From assembly GCA_029834535.1 (NCBI GenBank), contig JAQMWT010000117.1:1-64000 (forward strand): a stretch of 64,000 bases of DNA, written 5' to 3'. The notes below the pieces were generated by a model. That model ran no database searches, was not told where the DNA came from, and saw only the letters and a program-made list of their open reading frames with translations. Position numbers and translations under genes: made by a program. Shown here piece after piece: positions 51,693 to 63,123 of this stretch; positions within the stretch are counted from its first letter, which is position 1, and each line of letters begins with the position of its first letter. This DNA is from Chrysophaeum taylorii. Taxonomy: Eukaryota > Sar > Pelagophyceae > Pelagomonadales > Pelagomonadaceae.

Positions 51693-54169
51693 CGGTTGCT
51701 GAAGCAGACTGCTCTCTTTGGTTCAGGCGTACGAGCTTTCTTGCACACTATGCAACCAGCAATGTAAGCACCCACCTCATTAGACATATGAGGCCACCAA
51801 AAACGTTCAAGTATCGACTGCACTGTACTTTGACGACCCATATGACCACCATTGAGAGGTGTGTCATGGTACAATCGGATGATGCGCGTCCGTAAAGTTC
51901 GGGGTGCGACTATCATCGGGTGCAAGTCGGGTGCGGCACGGTAGAGAACTCCTGTCACCACTTGATAGCGATAATTGGCTCCGTACCGACGAAGAGAATG
52001 GCCCTGAGCCATGCGATAACGAATGTCCTCGCAAGTAGCATCAGTGATCTGCTCTTTGGCTATCTCTTCCAAAGTCAAATTATCCGGAATCTTGTCGATG
52101 TACTCTTGGTAATCATCGGCATCACGGAAAATACTAGGCTGGGTCTGAAGTCGTTGCTTCTGACGTTGTTTCGTAGCATGAGACGTGACCAATTGCATCG
52201 GATCATCGAGGTCTTCTTCCTCTTCCTCCACAGGCAACTCAGTCGTAACAAACGACAGAATGACATGGCACCCAGGTAAAGGTACTCCTTCATCATCAAC
52301 AGAACGAGGGAGTTCTTGGCACACTAGATACGCGTGGTTCAAGGGTTCACCAAACTCGTCCGTCTCGATGACATGATCTATAGGATTGCGAGAGAGACAG
52401 TCAGGGATGCTCATTCCCGGCGACTTCCCTGGCTTGTAACCCAATTCAGGATCAAAATTGGCGAGCCGCATCGCCCATCGAGCCAACTGCCCAGACGAGT
52501 GCTTCGCCTTTCGTAAAAACGTCAAGTTGCGATGATCTGTTTCAAGGATCGTCTTGTGACCTTCAATATAAGAGCGGAAATGCTCAAGAGAAAGAATAAC
52601 TGCCAGGAGCTCTAGCCGGCGAGGCTCATAGTTCCGCATCTCTTTCGGCACAGCTCGGCTCCAATACTCAATTACTCGTTCCTCTCGTGTCACCTTGCCG
52701 GTTTCGTCCTTGATTTCCACGAGCTGAAAAAGATACGCACCCAGACCATCCTTGGAAGCATCCGAGCGGATCTGAAAAGGAAGATCGTAGTCAGGATGAT
52801 AAACTCCACGAGAATCCACCAAAGCTTCGATGATCGTGTCCCATGCCTTTTGGCACTCAGGCGTCCACTCAAACTTAACGCCTTCAAGACACAATCGCCT
52901 AAGCGGCTCCACAATCTTCGAATAATTCTTCACATATCGGCGGCAATAGTTGCTCATACCAATGAAAGATCGAATCTGGGTCTTCGGGGACGTATTGGGC
53001 AACGTACCGGGAATCGGCATCTGCTGCAACGCTTCTAACGTCTTGGGATTCGGCTTCAAGCCTTCCGGAGTCGAAATATGTCCCAAAACTCGATTTCATC
53101 CTTGAGGAGGTGGAACTTCGAAGTTCGTCCACTATATCCTCGCTGTGCTAAATGGCACAACACTTCAATCAAAACTTGTAAATGTCGATGGAGTTCATCC
53201 GATCCCATCATAATATCGTCGACAAACGCGACCAAGTCCTTATACATCCATGTGGACAAATCGCTAGCCATCTGCTTACGAAAGAGAGCTCCTGCTGTTT
53301 TTACTCCTAGAGGCAAGCGCATGAAACTATGGGCTCCAAGTGGACTAACCATCGTAACAGCGTCCCGAGCAGCGGCGTCCAAACGTAAGTTATGATAACC
53401 CCATCGAATATCAATGCACGTCCGCCAACGGCGCATGGCAAGAAAAGCCAAAGCATCATCTTGACGAATATTCGGCCAACTGTCATTGACCAGCTGATCA
53501 TTGAGCTGACGCAAGTCAACGGCAGCACCGAAAAGCATTCGACGTCCCGGCCTCGGCTCCCTTCTTAGGCAGCATCAGTACAGGAAATCCCCACGGAGAG
53601 TTCGCCGGTCGGATGACTCCATCGCGACACCACTCAGTGATCTGCTTTCTGAGACACTCGAGCTTTGCTGGCGTCAACCTATAAGGCGTCATCTTGATCG
53701 GTCGTGGGTTTGCGTCTTTAAAGCGTAAAGAAACCGGTGGCGAGTCCACGGGTTTCATAATCGGATCAAAGAAAGCACACGCGTATTGCACGCAATGGTT
53801 CAACATCATCTTCGGATCATCATCCAGATGCGGGTTGTCGGGAATTCCTAGATATCGAACAACCTTCTCGACTTCTTCCTTCGTCGGAATTTCGACTTTC
53901 ATCGCATCATTGTCCTTGACGTGCTCGGGAGTCTGCGGTAACGGTACACCGTCCGCATCGCGCGGCGTATCCTTCCATGGCACATCGAACTTTTCTTCGT
54001 ATTTGAACCTCACCTCAGGGTGGCTCTTATTGATCTTTTCACCTTTGACGCGCACATTCGGCTCGCTCCTTACTTTCGGCTCCTGTTCAGGTTCAGGATC
54101 CGGCGGAACGTCCACTTTTGATTGTCGGGGGGGGGGCAGCAGAAAAAACATAAGCCGTCCCCGGCGCAT
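51581..54169 (-). pseudogene. Gypsy-A2 RT, RNase H and integrase zinc domain
   Basis: RT entry PYRLTPAKLECLRKQITEW, AAVDLRQLND, CIDIRWGYHNLRL and LVAFVDDIMMGS (FVDD). RNase H IRSDASKDGLGAYLF, LELLAVILSLEHF and LETDHRNLTFL, with the HHCC domain HMGRQSTVQSILERFWW ... CIVCKKA after it. Frameshifts near 53530 (extra base in GCAGCACCG) and 53090 separate three open pieces; each piece is otherwise undamaged. Confidence 0.9.
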
Positions 54170-56802
54170 CAGCTGGAAGCGGAAGCATAGGAACTTCTAG
54201 TAATCGTCGTTTCTCGTCCATCAAATCGGACATTCCCGTCAACTTCGCCTCCATCGGCGCCGCTGTGGTCTGCTCTGCTGCGACTAAAACGGTATCGGCT
54301 AGAACATCGGCTAAAACGGCTAAAACGGTCTCGGGGGGGGGCGTAGGAAAAGAAGACGTCGTCCTCGACGTCAACTCAAAAGGTCTAACGTCATCATCGT
54401 AAACTGCCCTGCAAGACATGCACATTGACGAATGGGGGGACACTGGAACCTGCGGCATGGGTTCGTCAGTCTCCGAATCTGAGTCTTCCCAGTAGTGCGG
54501 AGAATCCCAAGTAGCATCTGACATTGCTTTCACATACGATGTCGAAGGCCACCGAACGATCCGAGCGTTTGTGGTATGTTGCTCCTGTTGCAAACGATGG
54601 CTGCTCGTCACAGCGACATCGGCAACATCATCGGAGACTCGGGCAGGGCGCGCCGTCGGGTAAAAGACAACCCCCGACATTGGCGGCGCGTCGCATAAAG
54701 ATTGGAACGCGGAAGATGCGCTCGAATGCCCCGAACTATCCTGATATCTGCCTCCGTCATACTCGTCATCATAATGTCGATGACGTCGGCGCCGGCGCGA
54801 ATGGCGACTAGAGCTCCGGTGACGGCAATGGCTCGGGCTGTCTTGAGCAGTATGGGCTTTTCGATTAGGGCTCTGGCTTCGATGTCGGCGCGACGATCGT
54901 CTAGAGGGTGATCGTCCGTCTCGCTGTCGTGTAGAAAACGACGTAGTATCCTTGATGCTTCTGACCTCGCTCACCATGGTCGCCATTGTGGTTCCAAGAT
55001 CGGTGAGGGCCGTTTGAATTTCATTAGAAGGCTCCGATCCGTGCGTGGCGTTCGCATTAGATGCATCATCACGCTTTGCCCAATCGGACCGCGATATGGG
55101 CTGCTTCTTCTGCTTTCGACTGCGCTTCCACATCGCACAGTAGTAACGATCCGGATCGCGGTTGCAAACTACGCGATTTCCGTGTTCATCTTCATCATGG
55201 GTGGTCCAAAAGAACCCACAGTGCGGGCAGGTTCTCTTGCCCCACAAAAAAGGATCTCGTAAAATCAGCGGATCCGTATTCCCAGACGGTTTACCCGCAT
55301 CTTGATTGGCTTGTTGATCGGAGGCCATAGCTCGAACTCCCCGCCCTCGCGGCGGTTTATTCGATTTCGGATTAGGTGGGCCTTGGTCCTTCTCCTCCTC
55401 CATCAACTTTCGTAAGTCGTTCTCGAGCCGCGTAATAAGCGCTACCATCGACTTAAAAGTCACGAAACTATCAGGATGTCCGCTCCTCATAGTCCGCACA
55501 CGGGTCCTCAACTCCGTGGACGTCAATCCACTGATAAGCTGGTCGAGGATATCGACATCATCCATCGTGCGGCTGGACACGGAACAAAACTCCAAGGCCT
55601 CAGATTGGAATCTGGTACAATACGTTTGGACGTGCCGCTCCCCAGACTTCTTCGGAACTGAAGCCTGGGTGACCTTCCGCAGCTTTTCAAGCAGCTCCTG
55701 CTGCGTGCGCGGAGGTCGGCAAGTCGATCTAAAATAATCCAAAATCTTGTCGCAATACGTCTTGTTAAGACGACGGATACGACGAACCGAGACTCCATGC
55801 TCTTCATCGTCAGTATCTAATTTCAAGTAAAACGACGGACCGTGTGGTAGCTCATCGCAGAGCTCCTCGTATTTCTGCAAGTGTTCCTCAAAAATTGGTG
55901 CAACGGTGTCCCGTAGATGCACAGGTAGTAAGTAGCGTAATTTCTCGACCGAGTAATGGTCATCTGCTAAAAGTATGCATCATCGCCGCCGAATCCAAAT
56001 TGAATTGCCGTTGGTCTCGGCCGTCGATGACGAGTTTGAAGTTATCAGGCTTCAAACTGGAAGTGGGTCGATGGGATCGGCTCAAGTTGCCCTTTTCGAA
56101 GGCGTTGGCAACCGTCTGCGATATTCCCCGCGATAATTCCCGTAAAAGTTTCGTACTTTCATTCTCAGTGTCCGCCCTACCCTCATTCTCCGTATCGACT
56201 CGGGGCGGAGGTTCATTCCCCGTTTCAGTGTTCCTTACCGGTTCAGGCGGCCTCACGGGCGTTTCCGGTTTGGGTCGACTCACGGGTCGTTCGCGGCTAC
56301 TCTCCCGACGCGTACGTTCGGCTAACAATTTATCTCGTTCACGACGAAATCGTTCAACCTCTTCACGTAGGGTCTTCGAGGTCTCAATCTCTTGCTGTAA
56401 TGCATCATTGAGCATATCAACTTCTCGTCGAGCCGCTTCCTCTTTCGCTTCAGCTCTTTCACGAGCAAAAAGCTCAGCTAATCGTTCATTTTCGCGACGT
56501 CTCCGCTCGAGGTCTTCACGAAGTCGACTTCGGGCTGCAGATCCGCGCTCAATAGTAACACGCTCGCCACGATCCGGAGTCGTTGGACTCAACGGCGAAA
56601 AAATGGCAGTATCCGGAGGCACATCAGGGGGCACGTCAGCAACGTCGACTGCCTCGGCCTCTCTTAATTCACCTTCCTCGCGGCCTATCTCAGGGGCGGC
56701 GGGAAGAACCGGAGGAGGTTCTTCCTCACGCACGTCTGCGTTTATCTCCATACTGTATAAAATATCGATCAAGAATTTCGAAACACGTCCGGATCCGATC
56801 AC
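54170..56802 (-). pseudogene. Gypsy-A2 gag fused to the pre-RT linker
   Basis: ATG at 56758 or slightly upstream in the same frame (MEINADVREEE). Coiled coil, Pro-rich linker and capsid-like segment, then an extra T near 55970 shifts frame. The second piece has DILDQLISGLTS, LRTRVRTMRSGHPDSFVTF, the zinc segment CPHCGFFWTTHDEDEHGNRVVC, an Arg/Ser-rich basic block (RHRSSSRHSRRRRRHRHY), an acidic stretch and the shortened TVLAD repeat, and then reads straight into VPMLPLPADAPG of the pre-RT linker because of the deletion. Without protease it would depend on another element. Confidence 0.8.
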
Positions 56803-57160
56803 TCGAAGTAATTCACGTTGATTCCAACAACGCTATCTGTCGCTGTAAAAACAGCACGCACGGAACTCCAATCCGCTGGCAATTCAAAAATGCTCGTGGG
56901 TAGCGATCCCACTCGCTAAACAGCTTCCACCGTTCAGCTATACCAAAATCAATTCCCGGGAGAATGCGCTGCGATTTCCAACTCGCACGCGTGTTCGTCG
57001 TCACTCGGATCGTACGAACGCAAACAACGTTCGCGTATATTCTCAACGCAAACCGGTCCAATGGAACTCCGTGTGCTTGATCAGGGCTCACGTACAAATC
57101 CGGACCACGTAATACAACACCTACGGCAGCACTCGCTCGTCGGCGACCGATGTAGTCGCA

Positions 57161-57180
57161 CGATCTCGTGTACTCCACCA
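57161..57180 (-). promoter_or_regulatory. Candidate primer-binding site, Gypsy-A2
   Basis: Same sequence and 4-bp spacing to the LTR as in Gypsy-A1, which supports a real priming site. Confidence 0.5.
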
Positions 57181-57184
57181 CGTA

Positions 57185-57504
57185 TGGCGGCACAGAAAAA
57201 CCTTCCCGACCCCCGGGTGACAAAGGGGGTACTCACCGACTCGTCCTAGACCTCACTGAACGAGGAAAACACGGACTCGGGGTCGGGTATGCTCGCCACA
57301 CACCTTGCTCACGCTCACCAAGCCTCTCAACAAGATGGAGAGATGGTATATGATAGCAAGGAAACTACAAGAATACAGCAAGAATGCTTCTCACAAGAGA
57401 GAGGTATGATGTCACTAAGAAGATCGGGAAAGGTGTCCCGTTGAACGGGTATCAAGCCTCGAGAGAGGGGGGGTAAGCCTTAGCGGTCAGGAGTTGCCGC
57501 CACA
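57185..57504 (-). repeat. 5' LTR of Gypsy-A2
   Basis: 320 bp, ending GAGTTGCCGCCACA on +, next to the 3' coding end of the non-LTR reverse transcriptase gene. Shorter G run than the other LTR. Confidence 0.85.
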
Positions 57505-60080
57505 AGCGTCGAGAACGACGTCAGTGCCCAGAATGCGAGTGTCCACGAGGCCCGAACAAGCTGGAGAGGGGTAGCCAAAGTACTGGGCACACATCTCAGC
57601 CCAGCAGCGGTTGGGGATTTGAAGGGGGGAGCTGGGCCACGAGCTGATGAACGTGGTCGAGAAGCGATCCCAGGAGGACGCCGCTACTCGAAGTGCATCG
57701 GTGATGGGAAGGGTGGCCCCAAGGCGCTGGAGTGCAGTGGCCCGAGCTGTCTCGCGCTGGGAGGTTAGGGCACGCGCTGTTGGGGTATGAGCACGGGTGT
57801 CGAGATGGTGGGGTCGACGAGGACGCCCATGGAGACGAATTCGTGGGAGAGAGGACCGTCGACGAGATGAACGTTGGCGGGGTCGCCGGAACCAGCGCCG
57901 CCGTGGGAAGCCAGCGTGGTACGGAGATCAGCCCGAAGTCCGTCCCACGCAGTCTCGAGTGCTCGCCCCAGGCAGCAACCGGATGCGAGGAGGTGGTGCC
58001 AACGGGGCAACTCGTTACCTGTGCGAAAAGAAGTGGCACCCAGGACCGAGGCGAGGCGGGGGAGGTAGCCAGGGACCTCGGCGGCACCCGTAGGATCGCG
58101 AAGGTCGACGAGGTGTGGGAGGGCCTGGGCCGCCGTGCCAACAAAGGCGGCGGGGCTGAGGTCGGCGCAGGAGCGAATGCCGCCACCCCCACTTCGAGCA
58201 GGAAGACGGAGGCGTTGGAGGACGATGCCGGTGGAGTCAAAAACCTGACGCGGATCTGCGCCAAGTGCTGTGGCGACGAAGCTGAGGACGGCAGCGTCGA
58301 AGCGGCGGAGCGCGCTCAAGGCATTGGTGGGGTAGCAGTGTTGCGCGATGTAGTCCATGCGCGGGGCGATGCAGTAGCGGCCCAACGAGTACACGCAGTG
58401 GAGGGAAACGTTCTGGAGCTTGGTGCGAATACGGCTCATGTAGCTCACCTGAGCGTCAACCTCGCGTTGCAAGGTAGCTTCGACATAGGCATCTCCGGCG
58501 TGGCCGGGGGAGCCGATGGGCACACCGTAGATTACGAGGCCGTCGGCGACAACGGGGATACCAGCAAGAGTACGCGTGCCGTCAGGCGCAACTTGGACGT
58601 GGTCGTGAACATCGGGGTGATCGAGAAGACCCATGCCAAGTGCCGGACAGAACGCCACGCACTTGTCGAGGCGGAGCTCCTCGCCGCTAGCTTGGATGTC
58701 GCGGGCGTACTGCAGGAGGGCGTCGACAACCTCATGAGGGGAACCAGAGATGACGCCGTCGTCCATGCCAAATCGGGCGTAGCCGGCACATGAACGTAAA
58801 CGGGTGTCAAGGGCCTGTGCGGCGTCATGCGTTGCCAGATAGTACGCCGGTGGATAGGTGGGGTCGCCTTGCTGGCCACCTTCTTGAGAGTCGAACGGGG
58901 CGCGATCGAGGCCGGTGGGGCCGTGGAGGGCCACCCAGGATGCCGGCCGTAATTGCTTGAACATACAGTGGCCAAAGGCACGCAGCTTAGCGTTGGCGGG
59001 GTTTGCGAGTTTGTCCACGACGGTCCGGCGCTTGAGCTCGTCGAAGGCGTTGCGTTTGTCCAGCTTGATGATGACCTGGTTGGGGTACTGCTCCGCGTGG
59101 GTGCGGACGCCAAAGACGAGGCGCGAGGGGCCGCCCTTGACCCCCACGGCAACGTTGTTCGGGTAGTGCCTCGGAGATCTCGGAGTGGAGGCTTCGCACA
59201 AGGCACCGTCCAGTGGCACGGCGGCGGACGGTGCCAATGCCGATAGGTCGAACGTCAGGTGCTTGGTTAGCGTCAGCGGCGCGTCGTTGCACCAACGGAA
59301 TGAGGGTTACCGTGGTGGTGATGAAGTAATACCAGCCAGGAAGAGCTCCACGAACGAACAAGGTCTCACAAGGTTGTCGATTTTGTCCATCGCCGAGCGT
59401 GCCTTGACGTTGCTCGGGAAGGGCTGGGCGAAAACGGAGAGGAGTTCATTGCGGCACTGGTCGGGGCCCACACAGCCTTCGGCCGGAGCGTGCGGTGAGT
59501 TTCACGCACGGCGACCGAGAGTGTGGCGAGCCCTTGCGGGTGGTTGGGGAAAGTGTGAAGGTCCTCCTTGCGAGCAGGATGTTTGGACACGAGTTGGCGC
59601 ATGACGCCTGGGTGGCATGGGTCGGCGATGCCCAGGCTGGTGAGAATACGGCATGCCCGAGAGAGGTCGCGAGATTCCGCGAGTCGCAATGCACGAAGTG
59701 CGTCCGCGTCATCGTCGGGGGCCGCCCGTGAGCGTACATGGGAGCGCACGCGAGTCACGTCGTGGAGGTAGCCGTCAATGAGGAGGTCGTAACGCCCAGC
59801 GGCGAAGGCTGCAAAGCGGTCAGTGAGCACGTCGTGCCGACGGGCGCCGCCTCGTGGTGCTCGCCGAAGAAGTAGGCTGTGAAGGCTCATGTACCAAAGG
59901 AGGGCACGGTCGCGAGCGTCATCATCGGAAGTGGCGTCTTCAAACCACGAACACACCTCGGACATTGCGCACGCCCATGCCTCGCGGAATTGGGCGGGAA
60001 TGGTGCGAATGCACGAGAGCACGGCGATATAATGAGGTCTTTGATGGAGACCTCGTCGATCGCAGAGCGCAAATCGCTCA
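57505..60080 (-). pseudogene. Non-LTR-type reverse transcriptase
   Basis: The N-terminal piece (60022-59366) has an Arg/Ala-rich helical region and a repeat-like stretch LSRACRILTSLGIADPCHPG common in this class of retroelement ORF. After a frameshift near 59360 comes VRPIGIGTVRRRATGR, then after another near 59170 the RT core: VIIKLDKRNAFDEL (first Asp, about 59060), EGGQQGDPTY and ARFGMDDGVISG (catalytic DD, about 58760). A long C-terminal region follows, moving to a third frame near 57765 and reaching MCAQYFGYPSPACSG. QQGDP and xMDD with KLDxxNAF distinguish it from the LTR-type RTs here. Endonuclease and RNase H were not seen. Gypsy-A2 cuts the 3' end. Confidence 0.75.
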
Positions 60081-60543
60081 GGTCACGTGGACGGCGTGTC
60101 GGGAGGGAGGGGGCTGGCCCGGATGACGTAGGGTGGACGGGGGCGACAGACTGTGGCGCCGAATGTGACCGTAGCCCAATGGGAGAAATGCCATGAGACG
60201 CGCTCGTGGAGGCTGCAGCCGTGACAGGGTTGTTGCGGTGGCTGGTGGCAGGGGCAGGGGCGCGGCGGTTGCCGGCGGCAGCGGCGGGGGTGGAGGGGGT
60301 GCTAGTATTGGGGGTGTTGCGGGTGCCAGCGGCAGGGGTGTTGCGGTTGTCTGTTGCATTCGCAGTGCGGTTGCCAGACGCAGTGGTGCGGCGGTTGCCA
60401 GCGGGAGGGGTGGTAGGGGTGTTGCGGGTTCAGTGAGGTCTAGGGCGAGTCGGTGAGTACCCCCTTTGTCACCCGGGGGTCCATAATAGCGTTTGGTTTC
60501 CTTTATACCCTTACCCTGATTTGGTTTGGTTTCCTTTATACCC
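60081..60543. other. Pro/Ala-rich sequence and inverted LTR scrap
   Basis: 60190-60430 is GTTGCGG/GTTGCCAG-rich low-complexity DNA, possibly encoding a Pro/Ala/Thr-rich linker on -. 60433-60481 matches about 50 bp of the Gypsy-A LTR in the opposite orientation to A2. 60491-60543 holds a 29-bp duplication (TTTGGTTTCCTTTATACCC plus TTACCCTGAT) at the S7 start. Confidence 0.5.
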
Positions 60544-60906
60544 TTACCCTGATCGTCGACTGCGGTTGCGATGGAGGACGGTGCCTTATGAATCCTGAGC
60601 CTTGCGAGGGCATCCGCCCTCCCGGCGTAGGTTGGCACCTATTCGCCTCCCGGGCGGGCCGGTTGGCAGCCGGAACGTTCGCAGTGGGACGGGGTATGGC
60701 CGGGGGGCAAAGACGGAAGGTTATCAACGAGTTGGTTGTCAGTCACATCGCGGTCTCCTCGTCGTATGGCGACAAGCTTGATGGTCACTCTCCGCCGACC
60801 GACCTTTCGGCTCTCCTCGTCTACAGGCCCGTGATTCCGGACTGGCTCCTGTCGGTCCGGCCTGGCTCCCATGCTCGGGAGAAGTCTGAAGTTAGTTAGT
60901 TAGTTA
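60544..60906 (+). mobile_element. S7, full-length retroposon
   Basis: Full-length family S copy with tail GAAGTTAGTTAGTTAGTTA. GGTTTCC occurs before and after it (target duplication with mismatches). The first ten bases of the element plus the upstream flank are duplicated once at its left edge. Confidence 0.85.
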
Positions 60907-60913
60907 GGTTTCC

Positions 60914-61280
60914 ATTCTGGAACAAACAACTGACTGGACCCCGGTGTAGCGTTATGAGAAATTATGCCTACCTGGCGCACCTTCGAATCTAGGCTCGCCG
61001 CTCGCGTCCGTGCCCTTGATGGAGTCATTGGACGAGGAAGGCCGTTCTCTCGCCACACAACCACAAACAATTTCCGTGCCTGGCCCTCACAACTTGAGGA
61101 CCGTCTGTTGCCTTATGATTAAGATATTATCGGAACACAGAAATCAGGGTGACACATGTCGCGGAAAAGGAAGATGATGTCATAAAGAAAACTGACATCA
61201 TCATGACGGAGTAGGGTGCCCCTGATAAGGGGGGGGGCTAGAAGAGGGGTACGCCTTAGGAGGCGGTAGTTGCCGCCACA
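60914..61280 (-). repeat. 3' LTR region of Gypsy-D
   Basis: Ends on + in AGTTGCCGCCACA like the Gypsy-A LTRs and has the G run (61226-61235) at the same place, but most of the sequence differs. The inner boundary is not determined. No gene is present. Confidence 0.55.
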
Positions 61281-61309
61281 GGACGGACTCCCCTGGTAAA
61301 AATTCGAGC

Positions 61310-62071
61310 TGCCCCAGCGAGGTGCTAGCGCGAGGAGCGCGGCTTCGCCTTACGAGCATCTCGTGAACGAATCTTCTAGTAAAAGCGGGTGATGACCGGT
61401 TCAGGAACTCGGCCACTGCGTAAAGTGAACTTGGGGATCAACACATCAATCTCGTGCGGAGCGAAATCCGTGACACAAGGAGTTGTGTTGGAGGAAATTC
61501 TGGACGTGTCGGTGAAACTTCGACCTTCAACGTCCTCAACTCGGGCTTGAGCTTGCGGTGCGAAAGGTGAGAGGTCGGCTTGAAATAAGCGACATCATCG
61601 TTCGGACCCAAATCGGAATATAAATGTAGAGCAACACGATCATTTTGGTAATCGCAAGGCTCGTGAACTTCGGCAACATAAATCTTCTTGCGCCAATTAG
61701 AGCGCTTCCGGTCGGGAATCCGGAAAACAACAAACTTACCGTGCTGATAATCATCACGGAAGGTTTCTTCGGGTTTGCGGATGGCTTGATCAACGATCGG
61801 AGGTACCATCACAGGCGTGATCTGACTAACATGAACACGTCGTTCTTCGGGTGGAGAGTCGAGAGACTCAATCCTATAGGTGACCGGGAAAAGGCGTTCC
61901 TTGATAATAAACGGTCCTCGCCATTCCGGTCGAAGTTTGTTCTGAAGGAAAGGAATGTAGAGCAAAACGTGCGATCCTGCCTTGTATTCAACAACATCGA
62001 CATGATCGGCATTGTAGGCCCATCGTTGTTTCTTCAAAGTTTTATCACGAGCCTCGCGGACGATCTTCGTA
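61310..62071 (-). pseudogene. Gypsy-D integrase C-terminus and extra domain
   Basis: Starts at the H10 insertion point. GPY/F module LRPEWRGPFII, then VHVSQITPVMVPP, then the extra domain KFVVFRIPDRKRSNWRKKIY ... LHLYSDLGPNDD and RKLKPEL. A frameshift near 61530 and a TAG near 61378 break the tail (VTDFAPHEIDVLIPKF is in the other frame). Confidence 0.85.
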
Positions 62072-63123
62072 TCCTAACTACTAATCGACAGATGTTTGTT
62101 TGTTTGTCTGTCTGTCTGTTTGTCTGTCTGTCCCTCGATTTAGGGTAAGGATCAGGTAGGCCCTGGGAGGCAGGCATTGATCCTCTAAGCCGTCCACGGC
62201 GACCTCGCAGACTATTTCCACGACCCGCGGCGGCTCTTTCAGCGCGCCATTCTCACGCCCCGTCGAAACGATGTTGTCGATGCTGACAACGCGCGCGTGA
62301 CCGCGGCCTTTTTTTCCGGGAGACGAGGCGTCGGAGTTCTTTTCGGCCGACTAGGTTGGGTCGGAAGACGACCCCTCGCTCTTTACAGTCGAGTTTTCAA
62401 CTCCCTGACAGCCAACGGCATGCTGACTTTGATCGCGAGCTTACAACCTCGACCCGTCGCACGGCCACTGCAACGGTACCAGATACATGATCGATCGTGT
62501 CGTTGTCACCGAGGCTTCTCCAACCTGTATCCCTTAAGGCCCGCCTACGCCAAACGATCAACAAGAGCCAGGGCCAGACGCCCCGCGAGGTCCGCGTCCT
62601 CTTGCCCACAAGCCCGTCTTCTGTCACGTCCAGCTCTACGTGGCTCTGTGTCGATCGGCAACCCCGAGAATATGCTCTTCTGAGTCGACGACTCCACCCT
62701 ACCTCACACGTGCTCCGCAATACCGATAGGCCCCCTCCCGGCGTCTACACGCGCACTGTAGGTGAACTTACTGGGACCAGGTGAACTTACTGGGGTTGAA
62801 CTTGCTGGGGTTTGAGATTGGGATAGGTGAATATAGTGACCAGGTGAACTTACTGGGACCAGGTGAACTTACTGGGGGTTTTAGAGTAAACTCAAAGGTT
62901 AGCGGCGTGTGCGGATCAAAGCAGCCTAGATTGGCGGAGGCGACAGCGACGAGCTCGAAGGAGTGGTGTGAGCACGAGTGGGTTTACGCCGAACTTACTG
63001 GGGTTAGAGATTTGGACTAGGTGAACTTACTGACCAGGTGAACTTACTGGGACCAGGTGAACTTACTGGGGTTGGAGATTGGGACTAGGTGAACTTACTG
63101 GCGAACTTACTAGCCTGCACTTG
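62072..63123 (+). mobile_element. H10, Helitron element in Gypsy-D
   Basis: Starts TCCTAACTACTAATCGAC after A and ends AGCCTGCACTTG before T. The empty site reads CTTCGTA|TAATACTT and restores the Gypsy-D frame (ETRERLKYYTK). Shares the ACAAGCCCGTCTTCTGTCACG variant with H4, so these two are close relatives. Confidence 0.92.

Larger units (their letters stand above)
49996..57504 (-). mobile_element. Gypsy-A2, deletion derivative of the A family
   Basis: Both LTRs are present (49996-50324, 57185-57504), about 3% different by eye. It has gag, RT, RNase H, integrase and C-terminal domain but lacks the protease and methyltransferase region of A1. Compared with A1, GAACTTCTAG at 54190 is followed directly by the sequence of A1 position ~16660, and A1 carries CTTCTGGC at both deletion ends. 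The flanks show no matching target duplication, so the element or its ends may have been exchanged by LTR recombination. Confidence 0.85.

Noticed and set aside
60078-60638. 186-codon Pro/Ala-rich - strand frame
   Set aside because: It runs through the S7 repeat and an LTR fragment, so it is a composite of repeats and low-complexity DNA.
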